From Patescibacteria group bacterium (GTDB taxonomy: Bacteria; Patescibacteriota; Minisyncoccia; Moranbacterales; GWC2-37-73), in contig JAKLIP010000002.1 in the NCBI GenBank assembly GCA_022709545.1, positions 124,001 to 188,000 of the forward strand: 64,000 bases of DNA, given 5' to 3'. Positions 16,488-24,124 of the stretch are shown here, in pieces (positions within the stretch are counted from its first letter, which is position 1; every line of letters begins with the position of its first letter). The notes under the pieces are model-generated. The model was not told the origin of the DNA and did not search any database. It was given only the letters and a program-made list of their open reading frames with translations. The position numbers and the translations under genes were made by a program.

Positions 16488-17756
16488 CTAGGGCAGAAAT
16501 TTTTCAAATAAATTTTTTATTCTTTCAAAAGTTTCTCCACCTTTACTGGAAAAAGGATCGAGCTTTTTTAATTTATTAGATAATCCACCTTCTTTATATT
16601 CTCTCTGCTCTTGATTCCACAAAACAAGACCTAACACCGTAGAAAAAGAAGGGTCATCTACTTTGTCCAATATTCCTCCAAATCCTGATGGAAATCCTAC
16701 CTGGACTGGAAGTCCTAATTTTTCTTTTGCTAAATCTATGACATGTACCATCTTAGCACCTCCGCCGACCAAAACTGCACCTGATGGAAGAAGTTCTGAT
16801 CTGCCTATTAAAATTAATTCTTTTTTTATTAACAAAAATATTTCTTCAAGTCTAGCTTCGATAATTTCTGCAACATGATAACGCGATATTATACCTTCTT
16901 CATTGGAGCCTATTTGTGCAAGATCTATTCCTTCTTTTTTGCTAATATCTCGAGTAACAGCGCTGCCATATTCAAGCTTTATTTTCTCTGCCATATCTAT
17001 TGGAATTCTTAGTCCAATTGCTATATCGTTAGTTATATGTCCTGCTCCTATAGGTAAAATTGCAGTATGGATAAGATCTCCTTCTTCATATACAGCCATA
17101 GATGTTGTACCTCCTCCCATATTGATAAGCACTACGCCAAGTTCCTTTTGTTTCTTGCTAAGTACAGATTTTGCTGCAGATAAAGGTTCTAAAATAACAT
17201 CCTCTATTTCAATATTTGTCTGATATAAACATTTACTTATATTCTTTATATTAGTAGTGCTATTTTCAATAACTAGAGCATCAACCTCTAAACGAACTCC
17301 TTTCATGCCTAATGGATTTTTTATATTATCCTGATCATCAAGCCTATATTTTCGGGGAATTATATGAACTATTTCCTTGTTTATTGGCAATGAAATATTT
17401 TGGGCTTCAGAAATAACTCTATTGATGTCATCTTCTACTACTTCGCCATCAGCCCTACCTATAGCAATAACCCCCTTAGAATCTTGAAATTCAATGTCAC
17501 AGCCTCCGATGTTTACAATAGCTTTTCTAATTTTAATTCCTGCCATATTTTGGGCCATTTCTACTGACTCATTTATTGATTTCGCAACATCATCTGGATC
17601 AATAATGACTCCTTTCCTCATACCCAGAGAAGGGATTGAACCAACACCAATAATACGAAGCTGATCCTCTCCTTTTAATTGCTGGGATATAATAGTTCGA
17701 ATATTAGATGAACCTATATCAATGCCTACAATAATAGAATTTCTATCTCTGGACAT
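16488..17756 (-). CDS. ftsA: cell division protein FtsA
   Basis: A 422-residue actin-like protein that tethers FtsZ to the membrane. GIDIGSSNIRT (phosphate 1), GGCDIEF, INMGGGTTSMAVY (phosphate 2), LVGGGAKM (adenosine) and a C-terminal KNLFEKFLP amphipathic tail that should bind the membrane are visible. Preceded by a near-consensus promoter and followed by ftsZ. Confidence 0.95.
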   Translation of the reverse strand: MSRDRNSIIVGIDIGSSNIRTIISQQLKGEDQLRIIGVGSIPSLGMRKGVIIDPDDVAKSINESVEMAQNMAGIKIRKAIVNIGGCDIEFQDSKGVIAIGRADGEVVEDDINRVISEAQNISLPINKEIVHIIPRKYRLDDQDNIKNPLGMKGVRLEVDALVIENSTTNIKNISKCLYQTNIEIEDVILEPLSAAKSVLSKKQKELGVVLINMGGGTTSMAVYEEGDLIHTAILPIGAGHITNDIAIGLRIPIDMAEKIKLEYGSAVTRDISKKEGIDLAQIGSNEEGIISRYHVAEIIEARLEEIFLLIKKELILIGRSELLPSGAVLVGGGAKMVHVIDLAKEKLGLPVQVGFPSGFGGILDKVDDPSFSTVLGLVLWNQEQREYKEGGLSNKLKKLDPFSSKGGETFERIKNLFEKFLP

Positions 17757-17833
17757 AATTTTTAAGCTAAATAGTAATTTTACAGCTTAAGCGACAATAT
17801 TCTTTTATTAATATTAATATTGCCCTGCGATTC

Positions 17834-17862
17834 ATTATATATAAATATTACCTTTATTGCAA
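17834..17862 (-). promoter_or_regulatory. promoter of ftsA
   Basis: Minus strand TTGCAA (17857-17862), 17 bases, TATAAT (17834-17839), giving a leader of about 70 bases. Confidence 0.75.
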
Positions 17863-17885
17863 AGCAAATAATAGCTTGGCCATGT

Positions 17886-18257
17886 TTATGAAAAAAATAA
17901 ATTGCTAAAATAAGGATAAAAAATTATTACACCAATGACTACTGAAACTATGGAAGATATAAGCACCACCGCTGCCATGAGATCTTTTATAAGACGCGCA
18001 TACGGATGGATTCTTGGTTTTAAGATGTCGACTACGCGCTCAAAAACCGTATTTACTAATTCCAAAACAAGAACCCACATAATCATTAAAATTAGCACTA
18101 TAATTTCCCAGCTCTTTAAATTGAGAGCAAACATGAGGATCATTACAAAAACTGCTACCATAATTTCTATACGGAAATTTTTTTCTTTTTTAGCAGCGTA
18201 AAATAATCCATCTAAGGCATGCTTCATGCTTTTTTTGAACCTATTCCACTCTTCCAT
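17886..18257 (-). CDS. dgkA: diacylglycerol/undecaprenol kinase family protein
   Basis: A 123-residue membrane kinase with three hydrophobic helices. LELVNTVFERVVDIL and HPYARLIKDLMAAVVLI match the DgkA active-site signature (E-x2-NTA-x-E and AKD). In Gram-positive-type cells this family phosphorylates undecaprenol for peptidoglycan carrier recycling. It lies 18 bases after ybeY, an arrangement common in bacteria. Confidence 0.9.
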   Translation of the reverse strand: MEEWNRFKKSMKHALDGLFYAAKKEKNFRIEIMVAVFVMILMFALNLKSWEIIVLILMIMWVLVLELVNTVFERVVDILKPRIHPYARLIKDLMAAVVLISSIVSVVIGVIIFYPYFSNLFFS

Positions 18258-18275
18258 AATATTTTTTATTTTTTA

Positions 18276-18734
18276 TTATTTAAAATTATCTTTAATTTTA
18301 TTTTGTATAGTAAACATTTTTATTCCATGTCTAAAGCCTAAAATATGCAATATCCCATGCGATAAAACATCGGATAATTCCATATTTAAATTTAGATTAT
18401 TCATACGAACATATTTCCTTATATAATCATAGCACAAAATTAATTCACCTAAAAATAGCTCTGCGTCTGATTTTTCCTTTATGGTTCTTTTTATTTTTTC
18501 TATGTTTTTATATTCAGAAAAAGACAAAATATCAGTCACTTCATCCCGTTTCCTATACTTCTTATTTAATTTTCTTATTTCTTTAGGCGTAACTATGGCT
18601 ATACTTATTATAATATTTTTGTTTTTTAGGAAACCATAATTCAAGCTACTAAAAGTTTTTTTCACTACAGATTTTATAAAACTTATCTGAACAAAATTGC
18701 TCGTAATATTATTCACCTCTATATTGGTTTTCAT
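18276..18734 (-). CDS. ybeY: endoribonuclease YbeY
   Basis: A 152-residue zinc-dependent RNase of 16S rRNA maturation and ribosome quality control. NKKYRKRDEVTDILSF and the metal site HGILHILGFRHG (H-x3-H-x5-H) are conserved. Followed by the dgkA-type kinase gene. ATG 18734. Confidence 0.92.
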   Translation of the reverse strand: MKTNIEVNNITSNFVQISFIKSVVKKTFSSLNYGFLKNKNIIISIAIVTPKEIRKLNKKYRKRDEVTDILSFSEYKNIEKIKRTIKEKSDAELFLGELILCYDYIRKYVRMNNLNLNMELSDVLSHGILHILGFRHGIKMFTIQNKIKDNFK

Positions 18735-18754
18735 ATCTTAATTCAATACTTTTC

Positions 18755-19219
18755 TTAAATTTTAGCAATAAATTTTTCTAATTTTTCAATAAATTTGTCC
18801 CTCGCAACATCTTTAGTTAATAATGCTAAGGTAGCAATTGGTTTTAAGCCAATAATTTCTGCAATCTCTGAAAAAACCTTAACATCTCCCGATCCTCCCA
18901 TCGTACAAAATATAGCTATTTTTTTAAAACTATTTTTTTTCTCTGTTATATAGGTTCTCACTGGAGCCGAAATACTCCAGGCCCAAATTGGTGTTCCTAT
19001 GATAACAAGATCAAATTCGGCCGGATTTTTTAAAGATTGCTTTAAAATAGTAAGCTTTTTTTGCATAGCATCACGTCCAGAAATAAGATACCCTTTAATT
19101 CCATCCCTATTTATTGTATCTTTTATTTCTTCAACCTCTGCGCCTATTCTTTTAGCTACCGCCAAAGCTATCTTTTTTGTTGTTCCTGTTCGAGAATAAT
19201 AAATAATTAATATTTTCAT
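18755..19219 (-). CDS. flavodoxin family protein
   Basis: A 154-residue FMN-binding protein. YYSRTGTTKKIA (residues 7-18) is the phosphate-binding loop, and GTPIWAWSISAPVRTYI and FCTMGGSGD form the other flavin contacts. It is an electron carrier or quinone/NADPH-type reductase. In this strictly fermentative-looking setting it might reduce NrdG, which commonly uses flavodoxin; that link is inference. Confidence 0.88.
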   Translation of the reverse strand: MKILIIYYSRTGTTKKIALAVAKRIGAEVEEIKDTINRDGIKGYLISGRDAMQKKLTILKQSLKNPAEFDLVIIGTPIWAWSISAPVRTYITEKKNSFKKIAIFCTMGGSGDVKVFSEIAEIIGLKPIATLALLTKDVARDKFIEKLEKFIAKI

Positions 19220-19235
19220 GATTTTAAAATTATAT

Positions 19236-19814
19236 TTATTTTTTATTGTCTGATGGTGGATTAATTAAATCAAAAGGGAAAAATATTTTTTTATTTTTAC
19301 TATAATTTTTTACACCTCCCGCTTTCACACAAGCATCGATTTGAAGCTTTTGAATAGAAGCAGCTAATGGAAATTTAATGACATTAGAATTCTTATTTAC
19401 CTCATAAACACATTCGTTATAAATATTTTTCTCATTTCTTGGTTTTACATAAAAATAATAAGCAGATAAAATAATAATGATAAAAATGGTAGCAGATATT
19501 AATATGATTAACTTATTTTTACTACTAATTTTTTTCCATATGTTATAATTTTTAATTCGAATATCTTGATTTGATATATTCATAGCTACATTATATTCAC
19601 CCCTCAATCGCTCTGACCTTTTTTTTGCTTCAGATACAAAATTCATCCACATAATTATTAAGATGAAAAATAAAACCGCCATAATAAAAGCAGCCAAAAA
19701 CATTCCTGAAAATCCAATTAGTTTTTCTCCTAATATGTGGATAAATGGGTCGATTATTATTAAAACAAAAAATCCAACCATAAATTGCCATATTTTTGTT
19801 AACTTGAGTTTCAT
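19236..19814 (-). CDS. hypothetical membrane protein
   Basis: I do not recognise this 192-residue protein. It has three hydrophobic helices (about residues 8-28, 33-56 and 100-122) with a basic loop between the second and third, then a C-terminal outside or inside domain of ~70 residues with two cysteines (NECVYEV and DACVKAGG). It lies 16 bases upstream of the flavodoxin gene and is probably co-transcribed. The codon and base use look like its neighbours. Confidence 0.7.
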   Translation of the reverse strand: MKLKLTKIWQFMVGFFVLIIIDPFIHILGEKLIGFSGMFLAAFIMAVLFFILIIMWMNFVSEAKKRSERLRGEYNVAMNISNQDIRIKNYNIWKKISSKNKLIILISATIFIIIILSAYYFYVKPRNEKNIYNECVYEVNKNSNVIKFPLAASIQKLQIDACVKAGGVKNYSKNKKIFFPFDLINPPSDNKK

Positions 19815-19901
19815 TCTTTTTGCTTCTAATTATATTTTTATTAATACTTAGTATAATTCTATGTCAAAGAATTGTTTTTATCAAATATTCTGTCAAATTA
19901 G

Positions 19902-19927
19902 AAAGGCTGATTAGTTCACCAGCCTTT
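19902..19927 (-). terminator. terminator-like hairpin after the 95-aa gene
   Basis: AAAGGCTG and CAGCCTTT pair around ten bases, just past the stop of the 19936-20223 gene. The following T-tract is short. Confidence 0.5.
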
Positions 19928-19935
19928 TAATAGAA

Positions 19936-20223
19936 TTATTTAGTAATAAATATTTTTTTTGACTCAAGAATTTTTCTGATATTTACTCCTAGTTTTGTCT
20001 TTTTATTAGATACCCTGTATTCAATAATATGGATTCTTCCATCTTTAATATACACAGTAGCTGCTTCATCTTTGAAGCCAAAGGTGCAATGGCTGCCCCT
20101 AAACATACTGCTCTTTGTCCCCCAACATCTCCCAGAAAAGCCTAAATTTTTTATCTCTTTTAAAAATTCCTTAAGGGCAATACCCATAAATGCTTCTTTT
20201 TCCTTCATTTCCTTTGATGTCAT
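19936..20223 (-). CDS. hypothetical protein, 95 aa
   Basis: Not recognised. A soluble protein with a helical, charged N-terminus (KEMKEKEAFMGIALKEFLKEI) and a beta-rich C-terminus (SHCTFGFKDEAATVYIKDGRIHIIEYRVS). ATG 20223 follows AGGAGG at good spacing, so it is very likely translated. It stands alone, with a terminator-like hairpin 40 bases upstream of its start and another after it. Confidence 0.65.
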   Translation of the reverse strand: MTSKEMKEKEAFMGIALKEFLKEIKNLGFSGRCWGTKSSMFRGSHCTFGFKDEAATVYIKDGRIHIIEYRVSNKKTKLGVNIRKILESKKIFITK

Positions 20224-20261
20224 TTTATCCTCCTATACATTATTTTTGTTAAAAAACAAAT

Positions 20262-20286
20262 AAAAAACCCCTCGGGGGGGTATTTT
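20262..20286 (-). terminator. GC-rich hairpin in front of the 95-aa gene
   Basis: CCCC and GGGG around a tiny loop within a run of seven Gs, followed on the minus strand by TTTTTT. It is 39 bases before the ATG of the next gene and 110 bases past the previous terminator, so it may attenuate rather than simply end a transcript. Confidence 0.5.
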
Positions 20287-20394
20287 CTAATATTAAAATT
20301 AGTTTCAGTTTTTTATTCATTTTTTTGTCTGCTTATCCAGTTCCTGGTCCATTATAATCTTATAAAAATATCCGTCAAGACAAGTTTAGATATG

Positions 20395-20426
20395 AAAAAA
20401 GGGGCGACACTATTTAGTGTTGCCCC
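20395..20426 (-). terminator. terminator of the 124-aa gene
   Basis: GGGGCAACAC and GTGTCGCCCC (minus strand; one G-T pair) followed by TTTTTT. A strong intrinsic terminator. Confidence 0.85.
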
Positions 20427-20451
20427 TCAAGAAAATATTTTGCTGAAAGTT

Positions 20452-20826
20452 TTAATATGGCGCTCTTTGCACTTCGCTTTTTTCTCTCTTTTTTTTCTCA
20501 CATTCCTTGGCAAGTTTCATCTGTTTTGCTTTTTTCCGCACAATCGGATCTAAGAATTTAAAAATTTGAAGCGTGTAATTGATTTCCTCATAAGCAACAA
20601 ACAGGAGATTGAAATTATGTTGCTTTTTATACAACATTTTTACGAAGGATGAGGTTACTTTCCACACATTAATAGGTGTGCCTTTGTATTCTTTGCGTTC
20701 ATGTTCTGTGGATAAATTTGCATCCACAAGAGCTTTATACAAAATTTCATTAGTGTTAGCATCTCCTCCCCCTTTAATTCCAATGTAAATCCCACCAAAC
20801 ACAGTTTTTCGCGACCTTCTTTGCAT
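20452..20826 (-). CDS. hypothetical basic protein, 124 aa
   Basis: Not recognised. A soluble basic protein beginning MQRRSRKTVFGGIYIGIKGGGDAN and ending in a Lys/Arg-rich helix (KKAKQMKLAKECEKKKREK). I use ATG 20826, behind AAAGGGGG at good spacing; the frame is open 12 codons further but without a ribosome site. Monocistronic with a strong terminator. The basic tail suggests nucleic-acid or ribosome contact, without proof. Confidence 0.65.
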   Translation of the reverse strand: MQRRSRKTVFGGIYIGIKGGGDANTNEILYKALVDANLSTEHERKEYKGTPINVWKVTSSFVKMLYKKQHNFNLLFVAYEEINYTLQIFKFLDPIVRKKAKQMKLAKECEKKKREKSEVQRAPY

Positions 20827-20937
20827 AAAAATTACCCCCTTTAATATAGCTTTATTTATCAATTTATGTTAAGGTTCTTTTTTAACCAATGCCGTCAGAT
20901 CGTTATACTACCAGCTAAGATTAAAAAATGCAAACAT

Positions 20938-20970
20938 AAAAACACCCCAATGAATTGTCGAGGTGCTTTT
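20938..20970 (-). terminator. terminator of yqeY
   Basis: AAAAGCACC and GGTGTTTTT (minus strand, one G-T) end the rpsU-yqeY pair, followed by a T-rich tail. Confidence 0.75.
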
Positions 20971-20991
20971 ATAAAATTGAATATTTATAAC

Positions 20992-21444
20992 CTATTGTAA
21001 TTCCTCACTGACAATCCTCTTTACAATATTTCCATCAGCCTTACCTTTAAGTTTTGCCATAGCTTGTCCCATCACCTTTCCAATTTCAGATGCGCCAACT
21101 GCACCCATAATAGAAATAATTTCCTTAACAGCTTTCCTAATTTCATCTTCACTTATCTGTTCCGGCATATAAGTTTTTAGTATTTCCAGTTCCATTTTTT
21201 CTTTCTCGGCCAATTCCGGACGTTCACCATTTATGTATTGCTGAATACTGTCTTTTCTTTGTTTTACTGAACGACTAATAACTTCCAAAATTTCTTCATC
21301 ACTTAGTCCAGAGTCTTTTTTCTTTTTTTCAATCTCAAAGTTCTTTATAGCACTATCCAAAAAACGCAACGTGTCTCTGCGAACCGTGTCACCAGAAAGC
21401 ATTGCATTCTTAATATCTGAAGTTATTTTTTCCTTTAGATTCAT
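20992..21444 (-). CDS. yqeY: GatB/YqeY domain protein
   Basis: A 150-residue helical protein related to the tail domain of the GatB amidotransferase subunit. MNLKEKITSDIKNAMLSGD, RRDTLRFL, IQQYINGERPELAEKE and the C-terminal MGAVGASEIGKVMGQAM are typical. The role in cells is not well established; tRNA contact is likely. It lies 5 bases after rpsU, the common rpsU-yqeY pair. Confidence 0.92.
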   Translation of the reverse strand: MNLKEKITSDIKNAMLSGDTVRRDTLRFLDSAIKNFEIEKKKKDSGLSDEEILEVISRSVKQRKDSIQQYINGERPELAEKEKMELEILKTYMPEQISEDEIRKAVKEIISIMGAVGASEIGKVMGQAMAKLKGKADGNIVKRIVSEELQ

Positions 21445-21449
21445 AAGCT

Positions 21450-21704
21450 TTATTCGCTCATTTTACGCTTGATATTTTTCAAAGCTTCATCATCAAACTT
21501 TCCAAGCTTTTTTAATTTGTCAATTTCTTTTCTTATTTTAACTTTGTACAAAGCTTCTTGTCTTTTTTCTGGTTTACTCTTTTCTTCAGACCTGAATCTG
21601 GTTTTACGGGCACGGACTAAAATACCGCTTTGTTGGATGCGGCGAGAAAATCTCCTCATCAGACTTTCTGCAGTTTCTTTGTCTTTTTTTCTAACTTCTA
21701 TCAT
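21450..21704 (-). CDS. rpsU: 30S ribosomal protein S21
   Basis: An 84-residue basic protein of the 30S platform near the anti-Shine-Dalgarno region. MIEVRKKDKETAESLMRRFSRRIQQSG and the Arg/Lys-rich tail match S21; it is a little longer than the usual ~60-70. ATG 21704 follows GAGGAGG. Translated with yqeY. Confidence 0.93.
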   Translation of the reverse strand: MIEVRKKDKETAESLMRRFSRRIQQSGILVRARKTRFRSEEKSKPEKRQEALYKVKIRKEIDKLKKLGKFDDEALKNIKRKMSE

Positions 21705-21746
21705 AAATTCCTCCTCTCTATATTTTAACCAAATATACTTATATAT

Positions 21747-21775
21747 AATTTATCATGTAGTATAAATAAGTTCAA
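21747..21775 (-). promoter_or_regulatory. promoter of rpsU-yqeY
   Basis: Minus strand TTGAAC (21770-21775), 17 bases, TAAATT (21747-21752). Confidence 0.5.
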
Positions 21776-21852
21776 CCCCTATAAAAAACATTGAACAACT
21801 ATCAATACTTTTGCATTAAATTATAATTTTTCTGATTTCTTAAAAGATTTAA

Positions 21853-23265
21853 TTATTCTCCTTCATGCGAAACAATTACATTGTTTTTCAAAATTTTCTT
21901 AACAGCTGTTATTAATTTTTCTTTAGTCACGGTTTCTTGCGTACCACTCACCATGTCTTTAACTATTATTGTCTCGTCAAGTGCTTCTTTTTGCCCAACA
22001 ATAAGAGTGATTTCAACACCCAAACGATCAGCTAATCTGAGTTGTGATTTTAGACTTCCCCTACCAAAACTTTCGGCTGTAAGAATACTATTTTTTTGCA
22101 ATTCAGCGAATACTTTAAGGCTTTTTTTCTTCGCTAACTCACCAAGCTGTGCCAGAAATACGCGTGGTTTTGGTTCTATGTACATTTTTGCATGTACTCT
22201 TTTCATTTCAAATATGATCCTATCCATTCCAATTCCGAACCCAACAGCAGGAGTGTGCTCACCTCCAAATTCCTCTATTAAATAATCATATCTTCCTCCT
22301 CCACCTAAAGAATATTTTCTCTGTTCTTCATCTCCAGACCAAATTTCAAATACAGTTTTTGTATAATAGCTAAGGCCTCTTACGAGACGCGGATTAATAA
22401 CATATGGCAAATCCAATTCATCTAAATATTCCAAAAGACTCTTAAAATGTACCCGGCATTCACTACATAAACGATCAACTGATTGGGGAGCAGTCGATGC
22501 AACCTGAATGCATTTATCTTCCTTGCAATCTAGAATGCGCAATGGATTTGTTTCTAATCTTTTTTTACAATTTTGACATAATTTCTGCTTCTTGGATTCA
22601 AAATAAGCTACTAAAAGTTCTTGATATTCCTTTCTACACTTTGGACAACCTATAGAATTAACTTGAAATTGAACATTTTTAATACCAAGCGTTGTAATAA
22701 TGCGGTGTGCTAATTGAATAATCTGAGCATCAAGAATCGGATCTTGCTCGCCAAATGCATCGAAATTAGCTTGAAAATGCTCCCTATAGCGACCTTCTTG
22801 TGGACGGTCATAACGGTATACTGGTCCAGTTGAAAATAATTTTACTGGTTTTGAAAGAACATTCATACCGTGCTGTATATAAGCACGTCCTATGCTAGCT
22901 GTCATTTCGGGTCTTAGGGCAACACGGTCTCCTCCTTTAGTGTTAAAGATATACATTTCTTTATCTATAATATCGGTTCCCTTGCCAATTGAACGTATGA
23001 AAAGATTAGCATATTCAACAATAGGAGTGTCTATTCTCCCGAATCCGTATTCGAGTGCTATCCTGGAAAGCACACGCCTAAGCTGATTCCAATATGATTG
23101 ATCGCCAGGCAACAAATCACGCATGCCTCTTGGTGGCTGCATTAAAATTTCTTCCTCTATTTTTTGACTTTTCTGTTTCTTAGATGAACTAACTGATTTT
23201 TTTAATGATGCATTTTTACTTTTCTTTTTTTTAATAGTCCTTTTGGTTTTCTTTCTTTTCAACAT
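21853..23265 (-). CDS. hisS: histidyl-tRNA synthetase with Lys-rich N-terminal extension
   Basis: A 470-residue class II synthetase. PPRGMRDLLP (from about residue 44), the motif 2 region with RYDRPQEGRYREHFQ, the His signatures LVRGLSYYTKTVFEIW and GGGGRYD, and the C-terminal anticodon domain are intact. Four CxxC-like pairs around residues 205-260 suggest a structural zinc insert. The first ~42 residues are almost all Lys/Ser/Thr/Arg and precede the normal start. An internal ATG at MQPPRGMRDL has a GAGG upstream and may be the real or a second start. Confidence 0.95.
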   Translation of the reverse strand: MLKRKKTKRTIKKKKSKNASLKKSVSSSKKQKSQKIEEEILMQPPRGMRDLLPGDQSYWNQLRRVLSRIALEYGFGRIDTPIVEYANLFIRSIGKGTDIIDKEMYIFNTKGGDRVALRPEMTASIGRAYIQHGMNVLSKPVKLFSTGPVYRYDRPQEGRYREHFQANFDAFGEQDPILDAQIIQLAHRIITTLGIKNVQFQVNSIGCPKCRKEYQELLVAYFESKKQKLCQNCKKRLETNPLRILDCKEDKCIQVASTAPQSVDRLCSECRVHFKSLLEYLDELDLPYVINPRLVRGLSYYTKTVFEIWSGDEEQRKYSLGGGGRYDYLIEEFGGEHTPAVGFGIGMDRIIFEMKRVHAKMYIEPKPRVFLAQLGELAKKKSLKVFAELQKNSILTAESFGRGSLKSQLRLADRLGVEITLIVGQKEALDETIIVKDMVSGTQETVTKEKLITAVKKILKNNVIVSHEGE

Positions 23266-23297
23266 ATTTTTCTAAAAATTAAAGATAAATATTAATG

Positions 23298-23924
23298 CTA
23301 TAATATTTCAGCTTTTGAAATTGGCCATGCCCTAATAAAAACCTTGCCGATTACATCGCTTTTATGAACAGCGCCCCATGCACGTGAATCATAGCTGGCT
23401 TTTCTATTATCTCCCAATACAAAATATTGATCTTGCTCTAATTTAACCTCTGAATCACCTACAGTAAAAACAGTCTGAGAAAGATATTCGCTTTCATCAA
23501 GAATAAACCCCTCTGGATTTTTATCGTTATATATTCTGATTTTGCCATTTTCAACTTTCACCTTCTCTCCGGGAAGTCCTATCACACGCTTAATAAAAAA
23601 TTGTTTTTGATTTAAAGGATAACGAAATACAGCAATATCATATCGTTTTAATTCCTTGAAAGATCCTGCCGAAAGAACGCTAACACCTGCAACCTTTATA
23701 TCAGTTTCTTTATAGCCTAGTTCATTTATAATAAGATAATCTCCATTTTCAAAATTTGGTTGCATACTTGCGCCTTGCACAAAAAATGGCTGAAAAAGGA
23801 ATACCCTAATAGGAACAATGATTACCAGTGCCCAAAAAAATACTTTTATAACTTCCCAAAGAAAATTGCCAACACCGTATATTTCTTCATTGTTTTCGAT
23901 TTTTATATTGTTCTGATAATTCAT
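23298..23924 (-). CDS. lepB: signal peptidase I
   Basis: A 208-residue membrane serine protease that removes signal peptides. One N-terminal helix (25-45), catalytic Ser53 in GASMQPN, Lys112 in FFIKRVIGLPGE, and GDNRKASYDSRAWG near the end complete the family motifs. It is divergent from the LCP gene with its own promoter. Confidence 0.95.
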   Translation of the reverse strand: MNYQNNIKIENNEEIYGVGNFLWEVIKVFFWALVIIVPIRVFLFQPFFVQGASMQPNFENGDYLIINELGYKETDIKVAGVSVLSAGSFKELKRYDIAVFRYPLNQKQFFIKRVIGLPGEKVKVENGKIRIYNDKNPEGFILDESEYLSQTVFTVGDSEVKLEQDQYFVLGDNRKASYDSRAWGAVHKSDVIGKVFIRAWPISKAEIL

Positions 23925-23999
23925 AAATTATTAAAAGATTATTTCATACTAGCTAATAAACACCAAATAAATAGCGTTTTTAGAGGATAAAACAAAGCA

Positions 24000-24028
24000 A
24001 TAATAGCACGTATTTTTGCTTAATGCAA
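24000..24028 (-). promoter_or_regulatory. promoter of lepB
   Basis: Minus strand TTGCAT (24023-24028), 17 bases, TATTAT (24000-24005). Confidence 0.65.
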
Positions 24029-24059
24029 GGGTTGTTTTATAGCTTAAAATAAGTATTTT

Positions 24060-24089
24060 TTGACATTTAGCCTTTTATTGGGCTATCAT
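24060..24089 (+). promoter_or_regulatory. promoter of LCP-pth-dprA-topA run
   Basis: TTGACA (24060-24065), 18 bases, TATCAT (24084-24089), about 35 bases before the LCP ATG. Confidence 0.65.
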
Positions 24090-24124
24090 TAACACATATT
24101 AATACCTTTTGTTGCCCTTTCTCT

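Noticed and set aside
20886-20922. tRNA 5'-half-like stretch (minus strand TTAGCTGGTAGTATAACG, CTGACGG)
   Set aside because: The D-arm-like part looks real, but the anticodon stem would have four pairs with an eight-base loop and no T-arm or acceptor follows. At most a decayed tRNA remnant.
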